A program made the position numbers and the translations under genes. This document shows positions 6,257 through 14,472 of a stretch of DNA of 35,765 bases, in pieces. The DNA comes from Planctomycetaceae bacterium. GTDB taxonomy: Bacteria; Planctomycetota; PLA2. Below the pieces are notes generated by a model, which was not told the origin of the DNA, did no database searches, and saw only the letters and a list, made by a program, of their open reading frames with translations. Within the stretch, counting starts at the first letter, position 1. Every line of letters starts with the position of its first letter. The stretch is taken from positions 1-35,765 of the forward strand of contig WYBS01000134.1 in assembly GCA_011525755.1 (NCBI GenBank), written 5' to 3'.

Positions 6257-8491
6257 ATGCGGAGGACGACGATCCTCGCCCTCCTGCTCTTCGCGGCGAT
6301 CGCCGCCGAGCGGGCGCGCGTCCGGGCGGACCTCCCCGAGCGCTCGGACCGCGTCGTCTCCTACACGATCAAGGCCCGGCTCGACCCGGCGCTCAAGGAG
6401 ATCCGCGGCGAGATGGACCTCGTCTGGAGGAACGCCTCGAGCAAGCCGGTGGACGAGATCTACCTGCACCTCTACCTGAACGCCTTCCGGGACAAGGACT
6501 CGACCTTCATGCGGGAGGGGACCGGGGAGGGGAGGGCCGGCTCCAGGCGGGACGAGGAGTACCCGGGCTTCGTCCGGATCGACCGGCTCCGCGGCGCCGA
6601 CGACAAGGACCTCCTGCCGGCGCTCTCGTTCGTCCAGCCCGACGACGGGAACGAGAAGGACGGGACGCTCGCGCGGCTCAAGCTTCCCGCCCCCGCACCC
6701 CCCCAGGAGACCCTCTCCCTGAAGGTCGAGTTCACGAGCCGGCTCCCGCGCGTCTTCGCGCGCACCGGCTGGTCCGGCGACCCCGAGGATCCGGACTCCC
6801 TCTTCTTCATGGCCGCGCAGTGGTTCCCGAAGGTCGCCGCGCTGCGCGTGGACGGAGAGGGCGAGCCCCGCTGGGACGCCCACCAGTTCCACCGGAACAC
6901 GGAGTTCTTCGCCGACTACGGCACCTACCTCGTGTCGATCACCGTGCCGGACGGGTACGTCGTCGGTGCGACCGGCAAGGGCACGGGCTCCGCGAAGAAC
7001 GCCGACGGGACGGTCACGACGACCTTCCAGCAGGAGGACGTGCACGACTTCGCGTGGACGGCGTCGCCGCGTTTCCGCGCGAAGGAGTTCACGTGGACCT
7101 TCGACTCCTTCTGCGACGACTCCCCGAAGCTCGGGCTGAAGCTCCGCGAGCTCCTCGCGAGGACCGCGCAGCACCGGGGTCTCGAGGCGTCGCAGGTGAA
7201 GCCAGGGAACACCGTCACCGTGCGCGTCCTCTACCAGGAGGACCACGAGGAGCTCCTCGGCCGGATCTGGCAGGCCGCGGGCGCATCGCTCGCCTGCTAC
7301 GGCATGTGGTTCGGCCGGTACCCCTACGAGACGCTGACGATCGTCGACCCGCCGGCGGGGGGGCGCGCCGCGGGCGGCATGGAGTACCCGACGCTCATCA
7401 CGATCTTCTCGGACGCCCACGCGCCCCCCTACGCGACCGGCCTCGAGTCGGTCACGATCCACGAGTTCGGCCACCAGTTCTTCTACGGGCTCCTCGGCTC
7501 GAACGAGTTCGAGGAGTCGTGGCTCGACGAGGGGTTCACGTCGTTCACCGACGCCCGCGTCCACGAGGTCGCGTTCGGCCCCGAGACGGCGGCGACCCGC
7601 TACGGCCCGTTCCACACGCCGCGCTTCCGCCCGTTCGAGGCGCCTTCCGTCTGCGGCCGCCTGCGCTCGCTCTTCGGGGTGGGCAAGCTCCTCGACGCCC
7701 TCCCGCGTCCGTGGAAGCGGCCCGACTCGCTCCTCCCCGTCCCCGGCGCCGCGCCGTTCTGGGACTACCTGCGCGACATGCCCGCGCTCCACTTCGACGC
7801 GCACGTGCGGATTCCGCAGCCGATGGGCGACCGGGGCGGGTATCTCCGGAGCGGCACGCGCGACGCGATGGTGCTCAAGGGCTGGGAGTTCGCGGACCGC
7901 ACCGACTACCGCGCGAACAGCTACCCGAAGCCCTCGATCCTCCTCTACACGCTCCGCGGGATGATGGGCGAGGAGGCGTTCGACCGGATGATGTACGCCT
8001 ACGCGGAGAAGCACCGCTTCAAGCATCCGACGACGGAGGACTTCCTCGCGGTCGCGAAGGCGCACGACGACAAGACCGGGTCGTTCCTCGACGCGATGGT
8101 CGAGACCGCGGAGAGGTTCGACGCCGCGATCCTCGAGGCGAGCCACCGGAAGGTGGAAGAGGGGGGGGCCGGGGGGCCGAAGTGGGAGTGGACGATCAGG
8201 GTGCAGCGGCGCGGGGCCGTCGAGCTCCCGATCGAGATCCGCGCGGGCGACGAGCTCCTCGAGACGTGGCACAGCCGCGGCCGAGAGACGACGAGGACCT
8301 TCCGCTTCGTGCGCGAAGGCCCGCTCGACGCGGTGCGGCTCGGGCCCTCCTGGCTCGCGACGATCGACGCCGACCTCTCGAACAACGCGCGGAGCGTCGA
8401 GGCGGACGGGCTTCCGGCCGCGACGCTCGCCGCGCGCTGGACCTTCTACGTCGAGGAGATCGTGCGCTCGCACGCGGGGGTGGCGCGGTGA
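6257..8491 (+). CDS. exported M1-family (gluzincin) metallopeptidase
   Basis: A 744-residue protein with an N-terminal signal sequence (about residues 1-24). An all-beta N domain follows, then a thermolysin-like catalytic domain. The zinc site is HEFGH (His402, Glu403, His406), followed by exactly 18 residues and Glu425 in WLDEGF, the M1 spacing. GGMEYPTLI upstream corresponds to the GAMEN-type substrate motif. M1 enzymes are aminopeptidases; the C-terminal part is short compared with classical PepN. The protein probably works outside the inner membrane. The last bases overlap the next gene (GTGA), an integral membrane protein, so the two are probably co-translated. An ATG at 6246 is out of frame; 6257 fits the signal peptide. 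Confidence 0.88.
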   Translation: MRRTTILALLLFAAIAAERARVRADLPERSDRVVSYTIKARLDPALKEIRGEMDLVWRNASSKPVDEIYLHLYLNAFRDKDSTFMREGTGEGRAGSRRDEEYPGFVRIDRLRGADDKDLLPALSFVQPDDGNEKDGTLARLKLPAPAPPQETLSLKVEFTSRLPRVFARTGWSGDPEDPDSLFFMAAQWFPKVAALRVDGEGEPRWDAHQFHRNTEFFADYGTYLVSITVPDGYVVGATGKGTGSAKNADGTVTTTFQQEDVHDFAWTASPRFRAKEFTWTFDSFCDDSPKLGLKLRELLARTAQHRGLEASQVKPGNTVTVRVLYQEDHEELLGRIWQAAGASLACYGMWFGRYPYETLTIVDPPAGGRAAGGMEYPTLITIFSDAHAPPYATGLESVTIHEFGHQFFYGLLGSNEFEESWLDEGFTSFTDARVHEVAFGPETAATRYGPFHTPRFRPFEAPSVCGRLRSLFGVGKLLDALPRPWKRPDSLLPVPGAAPFWDYLRDMPALHFDAHVRIPQPMGDRGGYLRSGTRDAMVLKGWEFADRTDYRANSYPKPSILLYTLRGMMGEEAFDRMMYAYAEKHRFKHPTTEDFLAVAKAHDDKTGSFLDAMVETAERFDAAILEASHRKVEEGGAGGPKWEWTIRVQRRGAVELPIEIRAGDELLETWHSRGRETTRTFRFVREGPLDAVRLGPSWLATIDADLSNNARSVEADGLPAATLAARWTFYVEEIVRSHAGVAR

Positions 8492-9414
8492 GGGACGTCG
8501 CCCTCGCCCTCGTCTCGGGGCTCTGGGCGCCCGTGCGCCGGCCGAGGCTCGTCCTCGCGCTCTGGCTGACGCGGCTCGTTCCGATCCTCCTCTTCTTCAC
8601 GCTGCCGCTCTTCGGCGCCGCGCGGGAGGAGATCGGGAGGAACCCGGACGCGCGCGCGGTCCTCGACGCGCCCGCGGACCCGGGCGGCTTCGCCTGGTCG
8701 TGGACGAGCGACTTCCTCGCGATGCGGTTCGACGCGCCGGGGCGGGTCTTCTGGCTCATCCTCGCGTCGTGGCTCGCCGTGGCCGTGCTCTCGGGGGGCC
8801 TCGTCTCGGCCCTCGTGCAGCGGCCGGAGGGGCCGCTGCTCGCGGCGTGCGGGCGGTACGCCGGCCGCTTCGTCCGGCTCGCGGCGATCGCGGCGGTCCT
8901 CTTCTACCTCGCGGACGCGGCGGTGAACGGGGTCCTCGCGGCCGCGCAGGAGGAGGCCGCCCGCGCCGAGTTCACGCAGGAGTTCGGCGTGAAGCGCGCG
9001 CTCTGGCGCGGCATCCTCTTCCCGGCGCTCGCCGTGCTGATCGGCGCCGTCCACTCCTATGCCCGCATCGATGTGGTGGCGAACGAGCGGAACTCCGCGC
9101 TCCTCTCGTTCGGCCGGGGCTTCGGGATCCTCCTGACGAGGTTCCCGAAGCTGCTCGTGGTGGAGCTTGCGATGCTCCTCGCCGCGGGCGTCGTCGCGCT
9201 CCTCGCCCACGTCCTCGTGCCGGTCGCCCGCCCGGGCACGGCCGCGGGGTGGGCCTCCTTCGGGACCTTCCTGCTCGTGGCGGGGCTCTTCTCCTACCTC
9301 CGCACCGGGATCGAGCTCGGCACGCTCGAGGCGCGCTGCCGGCTTCTGGTCCCCCCGGCCCCCCCCTTGTCCCGGCTCGAGACGGTTCTCGGATCCCCCC
9401 GGGACGCCGCCTGA
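8488..9414 (+). CDS. multi-pass membrane protein paired with the M1 peptidase
   Basis: A 308-residue protein beginning at the GTG of a GTGA overlap with the peptidase gene. Five to six hydrophobic segments are visible: about residues 20-45, 85-108, 128-150, 170-190, 225-250 and 258-278. The charged loop FAWSWTSDFLAMRF follows the first segment. No catalytic motif was recognised. The topology and the RFDAPGRVFWLILASW stretch resemble generic planctomycete-type membrane proteins without assigned function. The tight coupling suggests it serves, anchors or exports with the peptidase, which is inference from context only. Confidence 0.75.
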   Translation: MRDVALALVSGLWAPVRRPRLVLALWLTRLVPILLFFTLPLFGAAREEIGRNPDARAVLDAPADPGGFAWSWTSDFLAMRFDAPGRVFWLILASWLAVAVLSGGLVSALVQRPEGPLLAACGRYAGRFVRLAAIAAVLFYLADAAVNGVLAAAQEEAARAEFTQEFGVKRALWRGILFPALAVLIGAVHSYARIDVVANERNSALLSFGRGFGILLTRFPKLLVVELAMLLAAGVVALLAHVLVPVARPGTAAGWASFGTFLLVAGLFSYLRTGIELGTLEARCRLLVPPAPPLSRLETVLGSPRDAA

Positions 9415-9453
9415 GTCGCGGCAAGCGGTCAAGCGCCCCCCCCCGGAAGCCGA

Positions 9454-9475
9454 AAGGAGGGTGGCGGATTCCGCC
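9454..9475 (+). promoter_or_regulatory. shine-dalgarno with intervening hairpin
   Basis: AAGGAGG (9454-9460) lies 23 nt before the ATG at 9484, too far for normal use. GGCGG-ATT-CCGCC (9463-9475) can fold between them, leaving about 10 unpaired nt. That would restore a working spacing. Seen in sequence; function inferred. Confidence 0.4.
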
Positions 9476-9483
9476 CGTGCGCG

Positions 9484-11703
9484 ATGAGCCAGTTTGATAC
9501 GGAGAGAAACCTCCTTCACGCCCGCGTCGTCTACTGGGGACCCTCCGGGGCCGGGAAGACGGCGACGCTATTGGCGCTCCGCCCGCTCATCGACCCCGAG
9601 GGGATCTCGCGCGTCTACAGCGTGGCGAACGGCGGCGGCGCGACGGCGGCCTTCGACGTGCTCCCGGTCGAGGAGTTCAAGCTCGACACGTGTCGCGTGC
9701 GGCTCCGCGTCGTCGCGGTGCCCGGCGCCACGCCGCGCACCTCCGCGCGGCTCGCGCTCCTGAAGGAGGCGGACGCGATCGTCTTCGTGGCGGACTCGTC
9801 GCCGGGCGCGGCGGAGGCGAACCGGCTCTCCTGGCAGGAGCTCCAGGGCACGCTCAAGTCGCGGGGCCTCTCGCTTCCGACGGTGGTCTCGATCCACAAG
9901 CGGGACATCCCGGAGGCCGTGCCCGCGGCCGAGGCGAGACGTTTCCTCGGGTCGCTCTCCGTGCCGGTGTTCGAGACCGCGTCCGACGGCCGGGGCGTCC
10001 TCGACGCGTTCGGCGAGGCGTTCCGGCTGCTCGTCCTCTCGATCGCGAAGCGGCACGCGCTCGCGGCGCCCCCGGAGGCGAGGCCCGCGCGGATGCTGCC
10101 GCAGCTCGTGCGCGGCGTCGCGCCGCGCGCCTCGAAGGACAGCCGCCACCTCGTGATCCGCGTGTCGGGCCCGGAGCTGCCGGGGCCGGAGCAGGCGCTC
10201 GACGCGCAGCTCGGGCTTCTCCAGGCGCACGTCGAGGCGGATGCGCAGCTGCGGCTCCTCCAGGAGCGCAACCAGGAGCTCTCGGCCGCGAATCGCATCG
10301 CGCGCTCCATCCTCGGCGCGATGGAGGTCGACAACCTCCTCGTCGTGCTCGTGGACTCGGCCGCCGAGCACCTTCGCGTGTCCCATGCGACATGCGTGCT
10401 CTTCGACCCGAAGGCGCGCGACGCCCTGCGCTCGCACGTGATGGGGTTCGGGCGCGACCCGGTCCTCGGCCTCAAGGACGAGGCCGCGCGCAAGTTCTTC
10501 GAGCTGCTGCGCAACTCCGACGGGCCGGTGCCCTTCCAGGAGGAGCACAACCCGGATCTCCTCGCGGCGCTGAAGCAGGTCGATCGCCGGGTGCGCCGCG
10601 CGATGCTCCAGCCGATCAAGGGGGACCACGACAAGCCGACCGGCTGGATCGGCGTCTACCACGTCGGCGACGAGCCGCGGCTGAACACGCAGGCGATGCT
10701 CTTCCTGAGCACGGTCAGCCGGATCGCCGCGCTCGGTCTCGAGAAGATCGCGCTGGTGGACCGGCTGCAGCGCGCGCAGGCGGCGCTCGAGGGGACCGTG
10801 CGGCAGCGCACCGCCGATCTCGAGATGGCGAACGCGAAGGTCCGCGCCTTGAACCGCGGCCTCGAGTCGCGCGTGAAGGAGCGGACGCGTGCGCTCGACG
10901 ACTCCAACCGGAAGCTGCGCGAGGCGCAGGCGGCCGCGATCCACCGCGCGCGCGTGAGCGGCATGGGGCAGGTCGCGTCGTCGTTCGCGCACGAGATCAA
11001 CAACCCGCTCGCCGCGCTCGCCGGCAACCTCCAGTTCATGCGCGAGAACCTCGACGAGATGCGCGCGCGCATCGCCTCCGCGGCGCCCGAGGCCGTCGAC
11101 GCGCTCCGCGCGCTCGAGGAGTTCGAGGCGATCATCGGCGAATCGCAGGACGGCGCGAAGCGCGTCTCCTCGATCATCGCGAGCCTGAAGCGCATCGGCG
11201 GGGACGAGAGCCCGCAGCACACCGTCTCCGTGAACGCGCTCGTCGCGGATGCGGCGATGCTCCTCGAGGAGCGGCTCCGCGAGACGGCGGAGCTCGATCT
11301 GAGCCTCGGCACGCTGCCCGAGATCGAGGGGGACGGCGTCGAGCTGGGGCAGGTCGTCCTCGCGCTCCTCACGAACGCCGTCGAGGCGGTGGAGAAGAGG
11401 GGGGTCCGGGGGCACATCGCGGTCACGACCTTCGCCGCGGGCGACAGGGTGACGCTCACGGTCAAGGACGACGGCGTCGGCATGGCCGAGGGGCTCCTCG
11501 ACCGCGTGTTCGAGCCCTTCACGACGACGAAGACCGAGCCGGCGGCGGGCCTCGGGCTCCACGTCGCGTACCAGGCCGTGCAGCGTCACGGCGGCACGAT
11601 CCGGCTGAAGAGCAGGCCCGACGAGGGCGCGACGGCGACCGTCGTGCTGCCGGTGAAGGCGCGCGCAGCGGTGGGCGCCGGCGCAGGGGCGGGCGCCTCG
11701 TGA
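9484..11703 (+). CDS. MglA-like GTPase / GAF / histidine kinase fusion
   Basis: A 739-residue protein. Residues 1-190 are a small Ras-like GTPase of the MglA type. The P-loop is GPSGAGKT (19-26, Lys25). A switch-like VPGATPRTS follows. G4 is HKRD (138-141), against the NKRD of MglA, and G5 resembles ETASDGRGV. A linker with HVEADAQLRLLQERNQEL leads into a GAF-like region (about 275-425), then a long heptad-rich helix (430-490). The dimerisation/phosphoacceptor helix has FAHEINNPL, with His503. The catalytic domain shows LLTNAVEAV, DDGVGM, FEPFTTTK and GLGLHVAYQ, a complete ATP site. GTPase state probably modulates kinase output. The downstream response regulator overlaps by GTGA and is the likely phosphate acceptor. 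Confidence 0.88.
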   Translation: MSQFDTERNLLHARVVYWGPSGAGKTATLLALRPLIDPEGISRVYSVANGGGATAAFDVLPVEEFKLDTCRVRLRVVAVPGATPRTSARLALLKEADAIVFVADSSPGAAEANRLSWQELQGTLKSRGLSLPTVVSIHKRDIPEAVPAAEARRFLGSLSVPVFETASDGRGVLDAFGEAFRLLVLSIAKRHALAAPPEARPARMLPQLVRGVAPRASKDSRHLVIRVSGPELPGPEQALDAQLGLLQAHVEADAQLRLLQERNQELSAANRIARSILGAMEVDNLLVVLVDSAAEHLRVSHATCVLFDPKARDALRSHVMGFGRDPVLGLKDEAARKFFELLRNSDGPVPFQEEHNPDLLAALKQVDRRVRRAMLQPIKGDHDKPTGWIGVYHVGDEPRLNTQAMLFLSTVSRIAALGLEKIALVDRLQRAQAALEGTVRQRTADLEMANAKVRALNRGLESRVKERTRALDDSNRKLREAQAAAIHRARVSGMGQVASSFAHEINNPLAALAGNLQFMRENLDEMRARIASAAPEAVDALRALEEFEAIIGESQDGAKRVSSIIASLKRIGGDESPQHTVSVNALVADAAMLLEERLRETAELDLSLGTLPEIEGDGVELGQVVLALLTNAVEAVEKRGVRGHIAVTTFAAGDRVTLTVKDDGVGMAEGLLDRVFEPFTTTKTEPAAGLGLHVAYQAVQRHGGTIRLKSRPDEGATATVVLPVKARAAVGAGAGAGAS

Positions 11704-12077
11704 CGGCGAAGATCCGCATCCTCGTCGTGGACGACGTGCGGCTCGTGCTCACGAGCCTTCGCCGTCTGCTCGAGCGCGCGGGGTTCCACGTCGAGGCGGC
11801 GGAGTCGGGCGCGGATGCCCTCGCGCTGCTGGAGCGCGTTCCGGTCGACGTCGTGGTCTCGGACTTCATGATGCCCGGGATGAACGGCATCGAGCTCCTG
11901 CGCGAGGTCGCGGCGAAGTGGCCGAACGTGCGGCGCGCGATGCTCACGGCGCAGGCGGAGAAGGACCTGGTCGACCGCTCGCTCGCCGACGGGCTGCTCC
12001 ACGCGGCGTTCGGAAAGCCCTGGAACAACCAGGAACTCGTCGATGCGCTGAAGGCGCTCGCGGCTCCGGTGCCGTAG
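11700..12077 (+). CDS. single-domain response regulator
   Basis: A 125-residue receiver domain starting at the GTG of a GTGA overlap with the GTPase-kinase gene. Acidic pocket Asp11-Asp12 (VVDDVRLV), phosphoacceptor Asp55 (VVSDFMMPGMNG), the Thr of MLTAQ and the Lys of FGKPW are all present, so it should be phosphorylatable. There is no output domain. It is therefore either a diffusible CheY-like messenger or a phosphorelay intermediate. An 8-bp hairpin overlaps its stop codon. Confidence 0.92.
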   Translation: MTAKIRILVVDDVRLVLTSLRRLLERAGFHVEAAESGADALALLERVPVDVVVSDFMMPGMNGIELLREVAAKWPNVRRAMLTAQAEKDLVDRSLADGLLHAAFGKPWNNQELVDALKALAAPVP

Positions 12078-12092
12078 CGCCACGGCTACGGC
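12071..12092. terminator. bidirectional hairpin between convergent genes
   Basis: A perfect 8-bp stem, GCCGTAGC / GCTACGGC (12071-12078 and 12085-12092), with a 6-nt loop. It covers the stop of the response regulator and the end of the convergent minus-strand gene. There is no T run, so it is at best a GC-type terminator. Confidence 0.45.
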
Positions 12093-12457
12093 CGGCGCAT
12101 CAGGAGCGCGAGGCCGACGGCCGCGTCGCCTGCGCCCGCGGCAGCGAGCGCCGCGACGAGCAGCGTGCCGCCATCGACGATCGGCGCCATGCCGAGCGCG
12201 ACCGTGGCGGCGAGGAGCCGGAGCGCGCCGAGCACCGCGCGGGCGACGGGCTGCCCGCGCACGGCGAAGGCGGCGAGGACGGCGGCGAGGACCGTGCGGA
12301 CGGCGAGCAGCCCGGCGAGCGGCGCTCCGAAAGCGAGCGCGAAGAGCGGCAGCTCGAGGAGCTCGAGGGCGACCGCGAGGGAGGCGAGGATGCGCGTGCC
12401 GGGCCTGATGGCGGTAGGGTACCCTGCGGGAAGCTCAGCGGCGCAAGCGGTCCACAT
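12086..12457 (-). CDS. small hydrophobic membrane protein, unknown family
   Basis: A 123-residue protein if the ATG at 12457 is used, which overlaps the upstream gene's end by 23 nt. The body is almost entirely hydrophobic, with about four membrane segments starting at ILASLAVALELLELPLFALA and ending LLMRRP. No conserved motif was recognised. A TACCCT box (12421-12416) is followed by 6 nt and then ATC at 12409, in frame just before the first helix. By the leaderless pattern used elsewhere here, ATC could be the real start. No standard start codon occurs between that ATC and the first helix. Confidence 0.6.
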   Translation of the reverse strand: MWTACAAELPAGYPTAIRPGTRILASLAVALELLELPLFALAFGAPLAGLLAVRTVLAAVLAAFAVRGQPVARAVLGALRLLAATVALGMAPIVDGGTLLVAALAAAGAGDAAVGLALLMRRP

Positions 12458-13196
12458 CCTCTTCCGTGTTCGATCGCAGGTCGTCGAGGAAGTCGGCGAT
12501 CCGGACTTGGGCCGCCGGGTCGGCGAGCGCCACGAGGTTGCGGCCGGACGGGTGGATCGTCCCCACGCCGTCGCCGACCGTTGCGGAGATGACCTCGACG
12601 AGGCTCTCGATGTCGAACGGCGTGGCGGGCTCGGCTTCGTCCACCGAAACGGCCGGGTCGCTGTCGCCGGGCGGGTCGTATCCCCCTGCGCGAAGCTCGA
12701 CGGCGAGCTCCTCCTGGAGCGCGGTCCACTCCTCAAGCGTGCAGACGAGGTCCGCGACCGGGTGGATCCGGACCACGTAGGGCCTCCTGCGCATCTTGTC
12801 GAGGAGGCGCTCGTACCCGATCTGGGCATCCTCGGGCGCGATCATCTCCACCGCGTTCACGCGGGTGGTCACGTCCGCCTCCTTGCACACCTCGAGCGCC
12901 CAGCGTGCGACCTCCTCGACGCGGAACCCTATGGCGACGAGGTCGCGCACGTCGTGCTGGCGCAGGACGCCCGGCTCGGGCGGCCTCGCCGGAGGCGGCG
13001 CGCCTTCCATCCCGTCCGGCTCGGCCTCGTTGACGGTAGCCGGCGCGACTTCCTCCGCCGCGTGACGGGGTGTCGCCCACGCCATGTCGATCGTGGATGT
13101 CCGGACGGCGTGCAGCGCGCGCGGCCGACGCTCGACGCCCGAACCGTACGAGAGCAGGGCCGCGCAGCAGAGCGCCGGCAACGCGAGACGAAGCAC
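12435..13196 (-). CDS. exported secretin-like repeat (N-domain) protein
   Basis: A 253-residue protein with an N-terminal hydrophobic signal (LRLALPALCCAALLSYGSG) from GTG 13196. The C-terminal part (about residues 140-245) resembles the small alpha-beta N domains of secretins. It runs YVVRIHPVADLVCTL, later LVEVISATVGDGVGTIHPSGRNLVALADP, and then AQVRIADFLDDLR. This pattern recurs in planctomycete-type proteins that lack the secretin barrel; none is visible here. The middle is acidic and Pro/Ala-rich. Function is unknown; a periplasmic assembly or docking role is the most that can be inferred. Its stop is 23 nt inside the downstream small membrane protein frame. Confidence 0.65.
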   Translation of the reverse strand: MLRLALPALCCAALLSYGSGVERRPRALHAVRTSTIDMAWATPRHAAEEVAPATVNEAEPDGMEGAPPPARPPEPGVLRQHDVRDLVAIGFRVEEVARWALEVCKEADVTTRVNAVEMIAPEDAQIGYERLLDKMRRRPYVVRIHPVADLVCTLEEWTALQEELAVELRAGGYDPPGDSDPAVSVDEAEPATPFDIESLVEVISATVGDGVGTIHPSGRNLVALADPAAQVRIADFLDDLRSNTEEDVDRLRR

Positions 13197-13243
13197 GCCC
13201 CGTACCCTGACGCCGCGCCGTCACGTCCCGGTCACCCCCCGAT

Positions 13244-13259
13244 GCGCCAGCGCTGGCGC
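13244..13259. repeat. perfect 16-bp palindrome
   Basis: GCGCCAGCGCTGGCGC reads the same on both strands. It lies about 50 bp upstream of the secretin-like gene start (minus strand), in a gap of about 360 bp without a convincing intact gene, so it may be an operator. Confidence 0.6.
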
Positions 13260-13300
13260 CTGGCGCACCCGGAGATGCGCAACATGCTGTCACTCCCGGA

Positions 13301-13334
13301 CTTGCGGCTGCCGCGCAGGTCAACCGTTGACCTA
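13301..13334 (-). repeat. copy 1 of 34-bp direct repeat with palindromic core
   Basis: This matches 13527-13560 with four differences. The last 18 bases carry the near-perfect palindrome AGGTCAAC-C-GTTGACCT. On the minus strand its first bases form a TAG codon that closes a short frame ending GGDIVYAA. The same relation of repeat to stop codon holds for copy 2. Confidence 0.75.
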
Positions 13335-13488
13335 GGCGGCGTACACGATGTCGCCGCCCGTCACTGTCACGCGCGGTTCAGCTCGGCGACCAGGGGCATC
13401 CGCTTCTCGCGGAACCGGCAGGGCGACCAGCCGCCGATCACGCACACCCGCCGTGCCGGTTCAGCCACGACCTGCTGCGGAACGAGTT
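13332..13488 (-). pseudogene. possible degraded gene end between the two repeats
   Basis: Two short minus-strand frames with coding-like third positions adjoin. One ends MPLVAELNRA and stops at TGA. The other, one base out, reads VTVTGGDIVYAA and stops at the repeat. Joined, they resemble the C-terminal end of an amidohydrolase-type protein, but this is a weak impression from about 50 residues. A 7-bp inverted repeat (13477-13492) lies at the upstream end. It is a remnant or chance frame, not an intact gene. Confidence 0.3.
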
Positions 13489-13526
13489 CCGCGCCTCATC
13501 CGACGCAACCACCTGCGGCGCCGCGG

Positions 13527-13560
13527 CTTGCGACCGCCGAGCAGGTTAACCGTTGACCTA
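13527..13560 (-). repeat. copy 2 of 34-bp direct repeat with palindromic core
   Basis: Same element as 13301-13334; the core here is AGGTTAAC-C-GTTGACCT, with one arm base changed. The stop codon TAG of the pseudokinase gene is the first codon of the element on the minus strand. The copies are 226 bp apart and in the same orientation. Confidence 0.75.
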
Positions 13561-14466
13561 CCGGCGGCGGCGGCGGCGGGGGCGCGGGCCCTTTGACTCC
13601 GGCTGCGCGAGGCCCGGATCCCGCTTCTCGACCAGCGCCTCGAGCGCCTCCACCACGCGCGGCAGCGGAAGACGGTCCGCGGGCGCCCGCGCCGTGCACG
13701 CGGCGATCAGGTCGTAGATCCCCGTCGGGAGGAAGGGCTGCAGCCGCTTCAGCGACGGGAACGGCTCCTTGAAGTGCGCGCGCGCGACCTCCTGCGGCGT
13801 GCCCTCGTGCGGCGGCCTCCCGGCGAGCAGGTGGAAGAGCAGCGCCGCCACGTGGTACGCGTGCGTCGGCCCCCCGATCGGGTCCTCGCCGCCGAGTTGC
13901 TCCGGCGCGACGTAGAACGCGTCCTGCGCGATCCGCCCCCGGAGCCCCCCCAGTTCCTCCAGCGTGACGACGTTCCGGAAGGTCACGAGGCGCGGCTCCC
14001 CGTCCTCGCGCAGGGAGATCAGCTTCGGCGTCACGTTCTTGTGCGCGAGCCCCTTCCCGACGAGGTGCGCGAGCGCCCGCGCCACGCCGCGCACGAGCCT
14101 CAGCGACGTCGCCTCGCCCGCGGGCTTCCCGGGCACGAGCAGCTCTTCGGCAGTCCGGCCGGGCAGCCGCTCGACGACGAGCACGAGCGTGCCCTCGCGC
14201 ACCGAGTCGAGCACGTGCGGGAGGTTCCCGTGGTCGAGCTGCGACAGCCGGTCCATCTCGGCGAGGAACTCCTTGCGCGCCCCTTCGTGAGCCTCGAACT
14301 GCGGCTTCAGGACCTTGAGCGTGACCTTCCGGCCGAGGCTCTCCTGCTCGGCGTCGAACCAGATGCCGAGCGCATCGCCGCCCGCCTCGCGGCGGAGGCG
14401 GTAGCCGGGGACCTGGACCGAGAAGGGGAGCGTGCTCGCGGTGCCGGAATCGTGGGGGTCGTGCAC
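13558..14466 (-). CDS. predicted Ser/Thr pseudokinase
   Basis: A 302-residue Hanks-type kinase fold with lost catalytic residues. The ATP-anchoring Lys51 (VTLKVLK) and a candidate helix-C Glu (66 or 70) remain, and APEQ marks the activation-segment end. The glycine loop is degraded to EAGGDALG. The catalytic loop HRD reads HKN (142-144), and the following Lys and Asn positions are Thr and Leu. The DFG motif is replaced by a TFRNV stretch (162-166). Such proteins usually act as scaffolds or allosteric partners. The C-terminus is Arg-rich (GPRPRRRRRR). There is no membrane segment. The GTG start lies 6 nt after a TAAAAT box, indicating a leaderless mRNA. The stop codon sits inside a palindromic repeat. 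Confidence 0.8.
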   Translation of the reverse strand: MHDPHDSGTASTLPFSVQVPGYRLRREAGGDALGIWFDAEQESLGRKVTLKVLKPQFEAHEGARKEFLAEMDRLSQLDHGNLPHVLDSVREGTLVLVVERLPGRTAEELLVPGKPAGEATSLRLVRGVARALAHLVGKGLAHKNVTPKLISLREDGEPRLVTFRNVVTLEELGGLRGRIAQDAFYVAPEQLGGEDPIGGPTHAYHVAALLFHLLAGRPPHEGTPQEVARAHFKEPFPSLKRLQPFLPTGIYDLIAACTARAPADRLPLPRVVEALEALVEKRDPGLAQPESKGPRPRRRRRR

Positions 14467-14472
14467 ATCCCG

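Noticed and set aside
6194-8473. 759-codon open frame on the minus strand
   Set aside because: Fully antisense to the M1 peptidase, which has an intact zinc motif.
12086-12829. Extension of the small membrane protein upstream to about 12829
   Set aside because: The extension runs inside the secretin-like gene and is Ser/Arg-rich without bias.
13301-13560. Integron attC sites
   Set aside because: Arms lack the RYYYAAC/GTTRRRY pattern and the element is too short; no integrase gene is present.
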